Positions 22,201-35,659 of a stretch of 64,000 nt of DNA are shown in pieces (positions within the stretch are counted from its first letter, which is position 1; each line of letters opens with the position of its first letter). The translations under genes were made by a program, and so were the position numbers. The notes under the pieces are model-generated. The model was not told the DNA's origin, made no database searches, and saw only the letters and a list, made by a program, of their open reading frames with translations. The DNA lies in NCBI RefSeq assembly GCF_000150275.1, contig NW_002060946.1, positions 2,685,454 to 2,749,453 of the forward strand, in the 5' to 3' direction. This DNA is from Trichoplax adhaerens (taxonomy: Eukaryota; Placozoa; Uniplacotomia; Trichoplacea; Trichoplacidae).

Positions 22201-25200
22201 AAAGTTGACTAATTATTGGCTCCAACATGTTTAACTAGTTAACATTCCGGAAGTAGGGATTACAAAAAATGTCATACAAATTAGTTACGTGCAAAATGAG
22301 GGATTAAAAAATGCAGTCCTTGATATGTCTACTGTACAGTATTATAACGGAAACTAAGCTTTCACCGAAACAACTAATGATGCTTGAATTAAAAGTATGA
22401 TAATTTTAATTGAAATATTTGTGAACATCAATAGACTGCATCGAAATACTGTTATTTCGATAAAGTTATTGTATACGAGGTAGCCGTGATATCAAGATTG
22501 CCACTCATTTAAAAATAATATTATGCACTTCACGTAATTTATTTTGACCGTTATAAGGGATACTCTAATTGGCATCTCGCTCATTATTTTTATTGAAATA
22601 TCCTTGTGATGTTATCTATGCGATAGTAAGCAGTAGTCTGATGTCAAATTTGACTCATACCATGCTAATTTAGATTTACACAAAAAAGTAAACGGCTACC
22701 GTATGATGGTATATCGTTTTAGTTTATACGTAATTAATAAGCAATTGCAGATAATCTATGCTTTACGGATTAAACTTCGACCTTAAATCAACACCTTAGA
22801 AAGTTTACACTTTTAATTTATTTATTAGAAATTGATTTAAAGATAATATGTAAAATTTACGCATTCTAGAGCTATTTAACTTATTAGTAATTACGCATAA
22901 AGTGCAATAGACACATTATAAAAACAGAATGTTACAAAGAGCAATATAGGATACACTATACTTCTAAAATCTTCGTAAATGCAGCAATGTGTCTATCCAC
23001 ATTTTTGCTTCTCTGATTTTATTTAAGTATAGGTTCTGAGCGGATATCACCGCTAATCTTTCGTATTATTGTAGCTAGCTGCCATACTTACATTTTACAG
23101 TTAGATCCGATATTATTGTCTATCTAGCACATGCAATAACAGCGATTCATATTCATCTGACTAGTTCACTAAGCAACTGGTTTAAATTAGTTGATAAAGT
23201 GCTTAATTTTTTTGCATCTATTGGAAACAGCAACATTTCTTCTTTCGCCAGATTCACAACTATAACACCATCAACTGCAGCTGCAATTACCGCTAACTTC
23301 TAAAAGATGCGATTAGCGTACAATCATTGAATTACATGCTAATACAAAGAAGATTGAATTACGAGAAAATGATACCCGTAGCTTGATATTTTAAGTCACC
23401 AATAATTTTCTTTTCATGGTTGTAACGGTACAATGAGATAATTACTACATTATACCTAAATGTTTCAACAGTAGTCATGATAAATTAGCTGGCAAGATAT
23501 CCTGCTGTCTGAATTGGATTACTACGTGATAATCCTTGACGATGCTAAATGTTTTACTAACTTAAGCAAGCCAGGCTTCAATCTATAGCAGCAATATAAG
23601 TTTACGTTGATGATCTTATCAGTCTAATTGTCAAGCTTTAAAGAATGGCTTCACATACAGACTGAAAATACTATAAAATTGACGGCATTATGTAGAATCT
23701 TTCTACAACTGAAATATTATTAACTACTCAAATCCAGTCCCTTCGAATAAAATATATTGCCTCTATGTTGTTCTCGCTCACCAGTAGCTGCATATTTTGA
23801 GAGTATCCAAAATAAATTTGCTATTAATATAATCGATAGTTGAGAGCCAGTTAGTAGGCACCTACCGCTTCACTACATAGCATTTGAAGACGGAGGTAAT
23901 GATATACTTCATTGTTTTTTTGAGAATATTCTATAATAGGATTAAGGGATGAAATAGATGTGTAGTTCATTTTGTCCGTGGTTGGATTTCGTGTACTGTA
24001 ATGTGCACTTGCAGTATGCACATAAAATGCCAATGGCTAAATATTTCTAGATGTATCTTCATTGCTAATTTCTTGTGGAATATCGATTGATGGAGTCCAT
24101 TTGAATTAACATGTATATTTTATATAAGCACATACTGCTATCACAGCCATATTGACTTTTATGTGCATACAAAATACATAAGAATGGCTCATTTTGCAAG
24201 TCTTTTCATACTCATAGTGAGTAAGATTTAATTGGCATATTTTATTTATTCATTTTACTAAACCAATATGAGTAAATACACCATGATATTAATTTGTAAC
24301 TTTTTTATACATACGAGATAAATTAAGTACTCTCATGTTCGTAACCAGTCTATCTTCTTTCTGTTTACGATGAGTAAATCCCTGCTGTAATTTCGTGAGG
24401 AGTTACCTGACTCTCTTTACCTTCTATAATGCCATCACAAGCTTGATTAATTTGCTATGCAAGAGACTAATTCGTAGCTAGTTGTGCTAATCTAAACACG
24501 AATTAGAATATCTAATTACTGATCGTATGATCAACCTCAATCAACCAACACGTTTTATGTTATACAGTAGTGGCTATATTATATATTACCTAGGCTATTG
24601 TTTTTGTTTGATTATATTATTTTTAATTTGATTGTTGTTATATAACAGTCCATCGACGAATTAATCAAGGCATAAGTACAACACCCGCTAGTATGAGCTT
24701 CTTGTATATTTATTACCAATTGGAGATGATGGCATAGCTAGGTAAAACCCTTAAAACCGTTTAATTGTCTCTCTATCCATCTCTATTTTACCCTCTGTTT
24801 GCAATAGTTAAGAATAGATCATTGCGAAAAAAAAAGTCCACTTGTTTATAAACTACCAATTATTGCCACTATTGATGGCAGGTAGATTGTGCATATTCTG
24901 CAATCTGTATTATGCCTATTCTCGTTTTCTTGCTAATGTTTTGCTTATTAACATTTTTTTGTCTAACATGATAAATCATAGACTTTTTCACACTATTGTA
25001 TAATGACATTAATATTAAGATTAATTTCTTTAGCATATTTACGCTTCACTGTTTGTGATCACTGATAATCAACTTGGTTACTCCCTTAATCTAAAAGTCG
25101 AAAACGCTTCATTATAATTATTAATTGTGATCTTCCCTTACTACTTTCTAGTAGTTCATTTAAATTAGCCATCTTTTATCGATAGATTAGATAATAGCTC

Positions 25201-28200
25201 TAACTCTCCGATTAATATAATTATTTTACATTTAATAATTATAATCGCACATGACTTGCTATCGTTCCCGCTATCGTCTGCCATAATGATCATCTATTCT
25301 TAATCGGTAGTTTAATAGATCTAAATGCAATAGTTCAAATTTAAATTGAATCCAATCTATAATAAGAGAGGTTGTATGAATTATATTATTGCCCAGTAAT
25401 AAAATTGTAATCAGCATTAAATTTCAACATTTACTGATGGCATTAATTTCACTAAATACTATCATTAGTCACTTTACGTAGAGAGGAGAAAATGGAGTAT
25501 AAAATGAAGAAAATAATCGCGGTACTAGGGATATTCTGCATTATCTAATAGACATTGTCAATTTAAATATATGTGCATAAACAATAGCCAAAGACAAGGG
25601 GTATAATTAGAGCCACCACTTTTCCATCCATAGGGAGGAGCTCCTTTTAGTATCCAAATCAATGCACATGAGACGAATTCTTAATTATTTTTTATTTCAA
25701 TATCTTGACCTTTCCAACGATTTTAATCCAATCCAATATAAGGACATACTGTAGAGTTGATGTTGGCTATTTTTTTAAAGTCTTGAAGGCTAATACCCCA
25801 TTTTAAAATAAGTTTCTACAAAAATTGAATACAATTTTGCCATCAACAGTATCCGTTAGCACCAATGTCAAAAGGAGACTGCCTTTTCACATGATACAAA
25901 TCATCGTATTGACCACTATAGTATTGGACAATAGCCTATTGATATATAGGAAAAAGTATGTACAGTATTTGCATTTAATTAAAATTCCTCTTTAATTTAA
26001 TATTGAAATCTGTTCCGTATTATGATCGTTTTATTTTTAGTAGCAATTGTCTTAAAAATTTTCTTGATCCAATCAAACTTCTATCGCCTCTAATTATACC
26101 TTACATTACTGCTCTACTGTACTCATATGGTTATTAAGAAGAAGAATATTTCTTGGTATCTCTTAACTAGACAACTATAGCTCTAGCAATATTACATCGG
26201 TACTGATGTCAGATTTTAATCTTTACTTTTCTTAACTTAGACGAGATCGTTTCGACAACATTATCATCACCAGAGCTGATCGAATGGAGTGATCCATATG
26301 AAGTGGTATTGGTTAGGACAGCCACTGATACAAAGTTGGGATTTTATATCAGCAGTTCGAAGGTAAGTTGAGAATGAACTACAATAAAAATGCTGTATCA
26401 AAGCGTTGGAGTTCTTCCTAGTCAACTTATTTTAGTCAAGCTTAGATTCGATAAACTTTTCTAAGGGTAATATTGCATCGCCTTCTTTATTTTATTTATG
26501 AATACACTTAACGGTATAACCGTACTACGAATTATTTACTATTAAAAATCGAACATACGATGTTGTATGGTGTAAAATCTAACGATGAGTGCTGTAAAAA
26601 GATTACCAACAACTGAAATGGGATACAGATTTTAATTTTGCTATACGAATTCTATTAGTCAATACTTGAAGATTAGATTTTTAGCGATTATTTGCCGTTA
26701 AGTTATATCAAATATTGTTTTGTAAGACATACAGGGCATAAATATTATCGTTTTAGAGGAAATCTTGGCTATTTGTTTTATAATTTCGATTTACGTTCGA
26801 TTGGCTCAATTTAAAGTTTAGTATTCAAACTGGGTGCTATAGTTGCGATTTGTCATCCGTTAAAAACAGCTTGGTCTTTACATAATCTTCTCGAAATATT
26901 TTTATAGTTCATTTAACTTGCATATTTTTATGTTACTTTCAATATTATCCATTTACGTCTCACAATATTCGAATTTGAGTTAGAAGGCCATGAGGAATGT
27001 GAAACATGTTCATAATTCCATTAATAATATAAAATGATTTGAGTTTAGCTTTTGGCTGTATCAATTTACTCGGTTGTGTTATACATCTGTATTCACAAGT
27101 ATAAACGTTATATAGAAAACAAGTTTCTTTAAATTCTACATAAATTCCTTTTTTCGAGGATTGAGAGTTGAGACTAAGCTTAGTGGTGAATTTCTTTATT
27201 ATACTGTTTACGCCGATCAGGATCTTAAAGTTTTGAGTTAAAGCTAGGGAAGTAAAACTGAACTAAATTAATCGAAGGAATTGAATCCATTTATATTTCC
27301 TTAATAAAAGAATTGATTCATTACCAACTAACGTATTGAAGGAAAGATTAAAACACGGTAAAGATATATCTTCTTAATACAGTCATGTACGCATGAACGA
27401 AATATGTCAGTTTTAATAGGATAAGAATAAGATGCAATGAAGAAAGGCGTATATTCAGTAATCCGATTTTTTTGCTTAGTCGAATGCATTATTCTCGGCA
27501 TGGAATCCACCAAAGGCACACCATATTCAGTGATAATCTTAGTAGTATAGGGCAGGGATACAGGTAATACTAAAAGGTTATTGTTTTATTTTATCCTATT
27601 TAATTTCCTATTTTTCTTCCCTTAATTACCCAAATTGGATTATAAGAATGTTTTAGTGAATTATTACTAATAAAAATGTTGTATGATCACATCATTTTGT
27701 TTTTGATGCTAGTTCATCAAGTTAATGTATAAGGTTAGATGCACTAAAACTTTCAAGCATCGTTTCCCAGGCATAGATTCTTGTATACTGCACTATAATT
27801 TAGCCATACCATCTGCCATAGAATGTGCCGTTCGAATGTTCTAAATTCTTACTGAATTATAACTAAAATTCTGATAAAATATATCAGAACTGACTTAGTT
27901 TAAGGCGTCATCCAGAGAATGGTACAAAAGATATACTTTTAAAGATCTTGAAATCTTACTTCTGCGATAGGTTATGAGTCATAGAAAGACGATTTGGATG
28001 TTTTCGATATAAACTTCTTTTATATTTATTCTACTTTTGTAACACTTTCGCTACTTAATTTCGATTTAATTATTATTAAAGAATAAACTGTAAAGCCATC
28101 GCCGGATGAAGAAGTTATATTTATCAAATTACTTTTATCACTTATGCTACGATAACGATATGGCTATATTCATGAGAATGAACGTGGCACTTTTATGAAC

Positions 28201-31200
28201 TTTCAGTTAACTTAATAGGAATTCTCAGAAGTCAAATTATAAGCAGTACATCACTAGAGGTATTTTCTATAGATTCTAGTGGGACTAAAGTTAAAATTGA
28301 ATCAACGTAGACAGGCATTATTCTACATATCCTAAATTTCAACGTAACTCCTTTGCATGCAAAAAGGTCAAGTTTAAAATTATTTTGTGGAGTATAACAC
28401 TTATTGAACTTGTAACAGCTTATTATTGCTTCCTATAACACTTACTACAGTTCTTAACTCATTTTTATTGGTAAGAAAGGTTCTAGCACTATAATAGTAT
28501 GTATTAAGTTAGGATATGAGAATCAATCTCCAATATCAAGGAAGTAGAAGATATCTATACTTCATCTTGATATTGTACTAGGTTATATTTTATATATTCT
28601 CCAAAATCGGTGATAACATTACGATTTAAGAAGGGAGTGAGACAGATCGAGGCGGCCAAAATTATTGCTAGGTTGAAATATCTTTGCAATAAAACTTCCA
28701 AGGAAAGAAATCATTCGTCTAAGTAAAATTTTTTATTTCTTTAATTGAGTGAGTTATTAATACACGCGACTAAGACATCACGTATTTATCGGAATTGACG
28801 AAAACTAAGTTATAACACTAATGTATGACAAACATTGGCCTTCTATTTCTATTAGATCTGTCTAAATTTCATTTGAATTTTATTGTAGCATCACTCTTGT
28901 CAATAAATTAGAAACCGTACAATTTATCGTTGACTTGAGATGTATCTTCAAACTTTGCTATTCTATGGTCTTCAACGAATAAAAAAATATAGTTACTGTA
29001 CTGCTATGACAAGCAATTGCTAAATGTTGTAGAATTCAATTTCTATAACTATTACTATAAAATTTGAAAAGTAAATTGAAATTGGACAAATTTATCATAT
29101 AATCTGAGTCATGTTTTACTTTATTGGTCGTCAGAATACACAGCGGTATTTATTTTACACGAAATTGTAGTGTCCAATTATAAATAGGATTTAATATCGA
29201 CTAGCAAATAAATACAGCTGGTCACCGTAATGTGGCGAGTACGAGTTATTTCATTTATTATTAACAAAATGATAAAATGCTGATTATGTGGTTCGAAAAT
29301 TTTGCTTCTCTTTGATGCATTTGGAACTAAGTTTATTCCATATACTTTGTTAGCTATCGTATTATATAATTTATTGGATGGTAAAACATTTGTTTCATTC
29401 GCTATGGATCTTGTGCAAATAATAATATGAAAGTTATTCTCGCTGAGAGAGGACTGCTTAAAGCAACTAAGTCTGATAATAATACTAGTCTTAGCTAAAT
29501 GTTTCATAGTAATCTACTGCAAAGGTTATAAAGTAGATTTTGAAATATCTTTTCCAGAATCAGTACCTATAAAATTAAGATCATTTGATTAAATTATTTT
29601 GGTATTTGTAATAAATTAGTAATAATTTTATTGACTATTAGGAAATTGCTAATTTCCCATTGAATACGAGTTAAAAGATTTAATTTGATATGCAAAGTGT
29701 ATGATTTTGGGTTAAGGACTGAAATGTTTTATAAAAATATTATGATATAAGTTTCTTTTTTCTGTATTTGCTCAAATCAAAATTCAAATATGGGGATTAC
29801 TAAGGGTCCGAAGTTTTGACCGAACAAACAGATTCCTTAATGCTGCCTAAGTTATCATGTTATCGTGCAATTTGTTATATAGTCTTTAAGCTTAGTAGGC
29901 CAGCTATACAATTCTTAGATATAATTCTTTAATACGGATAATCTACTGACTACGGCAAGCTTCATCTACTATATTACTTTCATGATGATTCAGAATCATT
30001 GCTTTATCATTAATGTGCTCGGATTATCGTCTTAATTCGTAGTAGTACCATGAATGTATGATTTTAAAAATATATTAACACGGCATCGTCTTTTTATTGA
30101 CAATATAGCACCCAATTCGATCTGAGGAAACTTATACAATTATCAATAACATCAAATCGGATAGTATTGCAGATCGTGAACCTGGTCTATTAGTTGGTTG
30201 TCGCATTCTCGCTGTTAATCAAATACATTTGATTGGCAAAAGTTTAGATGAAGCTTATCGTACACTAGCATCATCTCCACCAGAGAATCCACTAATTTTA
30301 TGTCTAGCTAAACCTTTATATCTTCGACCAGGACTATCTATATCAACACCTCACCGATACAGCTTTGGTAATCGCTCCCCTCCATCTCAAATTACTAAAT
30401 TTTTATCCGTTCAAGCACAACGTCGACGAGTAAATTCTTGCGGAGAAGAATACCAACGAAATCGTCATATTATGGAAATGGAGAATAACGCCCCCAGTAA
30501 TCAGAATAATGGTAACAATTCACGATATCATGATTCCCATTCTCAATCAACAACTGCCTCCGGTGTCTCTGGCCCCAGAAAATATTCGCCACCATCAGAT
30601 GCAACTATTTCAGAAAGATCCGGCTATAATCATGCTTCTAATGCAAATCAAGCTAATTATCCTGAACATCCGACATCATATCATCGACATAGCGAAGTCG
30701 ACGGAAGTTATGGACCAACTAACAGCAATGATAACCAAAGTAATAATAATAAATGGCGTGGTAGTAGCGCTGTTTCACAATCAAATTTTGTCAATAATGA
30801 AAATGCTAATACTTCCGCTAATTCATATAATGTTTCTCGTGGGCCTATTGGACGCAATGTTCCCGTACCACCTGTACGCCAAAGTGGTAAAGTTGCTCGA
30901 GTCTCAATTGGTGGTTCAGTATCTAGAGTAACTGTTCCGACGTTAAATGATCGTCAGCGATCAGTTAGTGCGACAGAACTAACCAAAGGCGTTGTTAATT
31001 CTGCCAGCAATAGTAATCCTCCAACGGTTACAACGAGTCGTACGGTTGTTACTAAAGGCCCACATGGCAATAAGGCTGTTGCTAGTCGATCAGTTTCGAC
31101 GTCTGCTATAGCACTTGGCAGTAATGGACAAGCTAAAACGAGCATTACTGTTAAAACAGGCCACAGACATACGATGAATACAGTTGTGGATATGCCCCCT

Positions 31201-33373
31201 AAAGTAGTTCGACAACATAAGCAATATCTTCCGGTTACTGGAGGCACTACATTGGTTAAATCCAATGAAGGAGAAATTAACGATCGAGCTAGTGGAAACA
31301 TAGTAACTACGGCAAAAAATCAAATTTCCATTAATATGAGAAAGAATATCAGTAGTACAAGTAATAATGACAGTCAATCAGGGGCCTATGGCCCAAAGCA
31401 AAGTTCTGGAAGAATTGTTATTTCAACTTCTAAGCGAACTGTTATTAATAAGAGAAAAAGTGATCCAAATGAAAGAGGCCAGCCTAAAGTAACCACGAAT
31501 GAGGGCTCTAGGTCAGCAACGCCGACACCAACTCATGACAAAAGCAAAGGTTTTGCGCTGGGATCAGGAGCACAACCGCAAGAAGAGGACTCTAGTGATT
31601 CTTTGAACTACCCTACAGCATGGAGGCAAAATACAAAAACAATTAAATTAGAATCTAGTCGAAGCGATGAACCTTTAGGAATTGATGTCCAAGTTATTGA
31701 CGTAAGTATTAGCTAATTCAATAGAAGAAAGAGATTTGTTATAGTTTTATGATCGTGTGTGTGATGAGTTGTTATATTCTTGGGAGCGTATTAATCATCG
31801 TTGTTACTGTATCACGTATTTATACATCAATAGGATCCTGAAAATCATGGGCATTCTTGCACTATTGTTACCAAGTTGGCCAGTAACAGTATTACAACTC
31901 GGGCTAAAGTAATCTCAGTTTATGATCGATTAGTATCAATCAATGATCTAAGTCTGGAAGATATACCATCGCAAAGTGCAGATGAAATTATTAAAACTGC
32001 AGGTAGAGGAACATGGAAACTAGTGATGCGACAAGTGCTAACTAACCAAGAAAAAGATGCCAAAGAAGTAAAGTCTATGGATTCTACTAGAGTTGAAGAA
32101 ACAATACAAGGTTAGCTTGTCATATACATGTTGTACAACTTGTACGGAAGTAGATGACCGAGTGTAATTGAGCAATGTTAGACGATGCTACCCAATAAAA
32201 CTGTTACACCAATTTTAAATTGAAATTAAGCTCTAGAATATTTATAACCAATGATAATATAATTAATTAATCAAGCTGTTATATGTTTTTCTTTCTGATA
32301 TCATTAGCTGAAAGTGCTCTAGTTGCTGAAGGAATTATCACCTTAGACGACAATGAAGATAAATTGTCGGAAATACGCCGATTAGCAGTAACGGATCCGC
32401 ATCAAATTATATGGTCAAGTTCTACTGAAACGATCGATGTGGCCAAAATTGATAACCGTTTAGGTTGCAAAATTGTTCCTAAAAAGGTGCAAACTTTTAT
32501 CAAGAATCCTATAGTAGTTTCAATTGTTGTTAATTTCCTTTAGTTGACTTTAACACAGTATTAGAAGGAAGTGCGGAGCAGTAAACGACGACGGTGAAAT
32601 AATATTTAATTTCATCATTATTATAATTCTTTTAGCGTCCTAACAATCCTTCAAGCAATGACATGATTATACAAAATATTGTGAGCGGCAGTAGTGTTGA
32701 TAGAGATGGTCGGATACACCCTGGTGATCTTTTAGTGGCAATTAATAATGTTTCATTAGAAGAGAAATCCTCCATTGAAACTACAAAATTAATTGAGGAA
32801 TCACCTTCCGAGCAGTTTATCCGACTAACATTCAAGAAGCCAATCGATATAAGAGGTTATGGACAAGAAGAGAAATCAACTTATATAGAAGATGCAGAAC
32901 CAGGTGTCGCTAAATTACCGGATCAATTATTTGATACCGTTGGGGCTGAAGAATCCCTTTCGAATTTGGCCGAAAGATCAGATGAGAGATCAGTATCAAC
33001 AGAGTCATCCAAGGCTGTAACTCAAGATTCTATAGCTACACCTGAATTGAGGATTATTCCAGATACCCCTCAATCAGGAACTTCTGGCGATTTCAATACA
33101 GCATTTGCTAATGCTTCATTGCAACGTCTCCACTCTCCATCTTCACTACCTGTTATCATTAATAGTGATGCTGGAGATAGGGGGAAAAGTGATGATCCAA
33201 TTTTTATCAAACCGAAATCTCCTGCAGTGGCGGCTGGAAATCAACACAAAGTAGATCAGCCAAAGCCTCATCATACTGAGACCAAGGAAGTTTTACCAAG
33301 TATTATCGAAATAAAAGATATATCAGGTAAGCAATTTACTAGCTTTACTAGGCGATATAGTGTTGTACTATAG
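19279..33373 (+). CDS. Multi-PDZ scaffold protein (three PDZ domains), 5' end not found
   Basis: Exons: 19279-19409 (tentative), 26241-26362, 30109-31701, 31834-32110, 32308-32486, 32636-33326 with read-through to a stop at 33371-33373. PDZ1 (TKLGFYI, LLVGCRILAVNQ, LILCLAKP) is split by a 3.7-kb intron. A ~350-residue Ser/Asn/Gly-rich linker follows. PDZ2 is EPLGIDVQVID, then DRLVSINDLSLED and WKLVMRQVL. PDZ3 is NRLGCKIVPKK, then IIQNIVSGSSVDRDGRIHPG and LLVAINNVSLEEK. Three PDZ domains with long linkers recall PAR-3, a cell-polarity scaffold, but the spacing differs and no CR1 domain was found, so no symbol is given. The last exon also has a good donor (CAG/gtaagc at 33326), so more exons could follow. 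The 19-kb exon fits in phase but is assigned by inference. Confidence 0.72.
19600..19644 (-). CDS. Candidate first coding exon of an unrecognised minus-strand gene
   Basis: An ATG in a good context (AAGATGGCG) at 19642-19644 opens 15 codons (MARRPSIQLADSGGR) that end exactly at a gtaaaa donor. No following exon could be fixed. A minus-strand 68-codon open frame just to the right (19653-19859) may be its 5' flank or an unrelated exon. Confidence 0.2.
20157..20220. repeat. Two 29-bp direct repeats
   Basis: ATCTAATTCTCACACAATGT followed by AACGGTAAG occurs at 20157-20185 and again at 20192-20220, separated by TAAGTA. Confidence 0.95.
21015..21125 (-). CDS. Probable terminal exon of an unrecognised minus-strand gene
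   Basis: The acceptor (gtaagcattag) is followed by exactly 37 codons to a TAG at 21015-21017. The peptide DQQHPISRDIERIQKIDDLI continues with KTVGYYRNELSRSHSL and looks like a helical, hydrophilic C-terminus. A possible upstream exon is 21416-21493 (NLPNRLIMSVIESAYFI, donor gtgagt). It may belong to the gene at 23.2-24.5 kb or be separate. Family unknown. Confidence 0.42.
   Translation of the reverse strand, partial: DQQHPISRDIERIQKIDDLIKTVGYYRNELSRSHSL
23153..24454 (-). CDS. Unrecognised multi-exon gene nested antisense in the PDZ-gene intron, 5' end not found
   Basis: Six exons join without a phase error: 24369-24454, 23866-24007, 23782-23820, 23526-23560, 23376-23455, 23153-23292 (522 bases, 173 residues plus stop). 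The predicted peptide includes QACDGIIEGKESQVTPHEI, NPIIEYSQKNNEVYHYLRLQ, IISLYRYNHEKKIIGDLKYQ, AVIAAAVDGVIVVNLAKEE and KKLSTLSTNLNQLLSELVR. It has no signal peptide, and one hydrophobic strand-rich stretch before the C-terminal helix. Composition is clearly protein-like, but I cannot place the family. A donor-like site after NQLLSEL (gtcaga) means it could continue to the exons at 21.0-21.5 kb. The upstream start is missing and may lie between 24.5 and 26.2 kb. Confidence 0.55.
26363..30108 (+). other. 3.7-kb intron of the PDZ gene
   Basis: Donor gtaagt at 26363 and acceptor atatag ending at 30108. The DNA is AT-rich. The longest open frame (29178-29507, minus, 109 codons) has the composition and length expected by chance in DNA this poor in G and C. 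No embedded gene was found. Confidence 0.5.
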
Positions 33374-35659
33374 TACCCGTATATCGGAGGCTAAAAACGT
33401 TACTCAATTAACGCTAATCTGATCACATGCTAACGTCCTCCGTAATCAATATTCTACAACAAAATAGTCAAGTTGAATATCAATTTTTGACTAGAATGGT
33501 GAAGTTCTCTTGATATCACCTAGCAGTAAAACTTTAAAACACTGCATTTACTAAGTCCGAGGATATCTTTACGCTGAATCATTTTTGTACTTGATGTTTA
33601 TTGGGTTGAATTTTCCATTGATTATTACAACGGAGTCTACCGCATTTATTACTGTTCCAAATGGAAATTTGTAAAACACAGAAAACTAACACTCTATGAG
33701 CCTCTTGTCATTTACCTGCAGTATTACTCTAAATACTGACAATCTCCTATCGTCAGGACGAACAGTAACAGCCCTAGTCTCTCATTTAAATTACACAAAC
33801 CTAAACTTCATTGAAAAGCTAGTCAATTTATAGAATAGAAAACGTCCATAAACATTTTAGCTATCCGTGTACAGTACAGTAATGACAATAGATAGTGCTA
33901 TACATACAGTACAATTATGCAGTTATCTATTATTAAAAATATGTAAAGCGTCATAGATAAATTAATGTAAACACATTCCCAGATAAGTTATCTAATCCTT
34001 GGCATTTTCCCTTTGACTGGTTCATAATTAATTCATTCATTATACAGTACTGTATATATATAACCTATATACTGTATTATTAACGTTTCATTAATAATTT
34101 CTAATTTGTACTGGCGACATCTACGTATATTTTGGGCATTATTTTATAGAACTTTGCTATCAAATTTGTAGAGAATTTGTATTCATACATTGCATTATTG
34201 CAATGACTAAAATATCTTTCTCGGAAGCATCAACATTGATCCGTAGTTGGTGAACAACGCTTGATTGTTGTTGACGATCGCTGCAGTATTCAACAATCTT
34301 TTTATTACGTATCAAGATTTATTTTATTTAATGCTTAATTATTGACCGGCAGTATAGCAAAGTAGTGAAAAAAAGCCCCGGCACAGTATGTCGTCTCTAC
34401 CCCCGTAAATACACCCTTTCAAGCACTGCGGAGGCTTGACTCCATAGGGTTATCGGGTACGCTGCAGTCATAGACCTCTGGTAGTTTGTCTTGTACTTTG
34501 TCTCGTCTCCAAGGACTTTAGTGGCATCCATTTCTACTCTATTTCCTACTAGTAGGTGGCCACACTGTATAGAATAAGTTAAGTATGGAAAACAGTTTCA
34601 AGGCATGGAGGATTGTAAAGTGCAGACAGTATATTACAGTATATTCTAGATCTTCTATACAGAAGAGTAATGAATCCGCACTTCAAAGGATTGCGCGGGT
34701 CACAGAAGAAAGGAACGAACATTCACTAGTGACGCTGCGCTTCAGTTTTGTTGACGACCGCCGCCGTAACTCAACACTAACTTCCACTCACCCTCACTGC
34801 ACGCGTAGCGTTGACAACGTGCACATTCTTCAGTGAAAAAAATTTTCAACTGCCAAGATTTGCAGTAGACATCTTGGATATTTTTTTTTGCTGGCATCAT
34901 TTCCTTTTGCCTTTCCTTTGAAATATCTGTAGAAAACTAATTCAATATTCTGAGTTTACTGGACGATTGATCATACGATGGCTTTGGATAGATAGTAGTG
35001 AAGTAAAAAGTGTTTTCTTGATAGTATCCATTGGTAGAGTCTTTGACAAGATCACTTTTTGCTAGCATCTTTTCCTTTGAAATATCTTGTCTTTGTAACA
35101 AGCCAATTGAATATTCTTAATTTACTTTAACGATGGATCACGTTATCACTTTGCAGAGATTGTACTATAGTAAAGTAAAAAGGACTTGATAGTATCTTCG
35201 GTCGAGTGATTGAATTTAGGCGTAGACGAACAAATTAGAGAATCTGCTGCTTATAGTAGGCATTTCTATCTTATAATCAATTTTTGGGTCGTCCGCCAGA
35301 AAGCCAAAGTAGAGATGTTGTGGTATTTTTAGTTATTAACCTGTAAAGTAATCAATCTATTTGCAAAAATGGACGTATTCGACGAGCATTGTTCATAATT
35401 CTATATGTACTACTGCAGTAAGGAATAAGTATTTTACACAACGCTAAAAAGTTCACAAGGTATTTCACATACAAGACTAACATCATTCAGCGATATTTTT
35501 ATACGACACTTGAGTTCAGCGTAGAGTACCCAGCGTATCTGTAGCAATGTAATGAACGACAGTGAAAGAGTCTGTAGATCCTTGCAACACTGAATATTTG
35601 TGTGGTTTAGCAACGTACGCATACTTTAAACTAAACTATCTTTTCAATATTTTTTCAAT
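33374..35659. other. Intergenic between the PDZ and Roc-COR-Death genes
   Basis: Mostly AT-rich with a few short TACTGTA tracts. A GC-richer island at about 34375-34560 starts with GCCCCGGC beside a 7-A run (34368-34374) and ends near the 12-bp palindrome CCTACTAGTAGG. On the minus strand it would resemble a small RNA gene with a T-run terminator. The last few hundred bases are the Roc-COR-Death promoter region. Confidence 0.35.

Noticed and set aside
25591-25680. Possible WW-domain exon (APPYGW on the minus strand)
   Set aside because: Only a few residues match, no donor closes the exon and no neighbouring exon fits in phase.
29178-29507. 109-codon minus-strand open frame
   Set aside because: Lies in the 3.7-kb PDZ-gene intron, has I/N/K/S-rich composition, no motif and no splice context. 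Frames of this size are expected by chance a few times in 64 kb of DNA this AT-rich.
30229-30231. TTG at 30229 as the start of the large PDZ-gene frame
   Set aside because: The frame extends upstream to an acceptor at 30108 and encodes the first half of the PDZ domain, so this is an internal codon.
34585-34836. Further 3' exon of the PDZ gene
   Set aside because: An acceptor exists and one phase stays open briefly, but the peptide shows no domain or conserved feature, so it was not joined.
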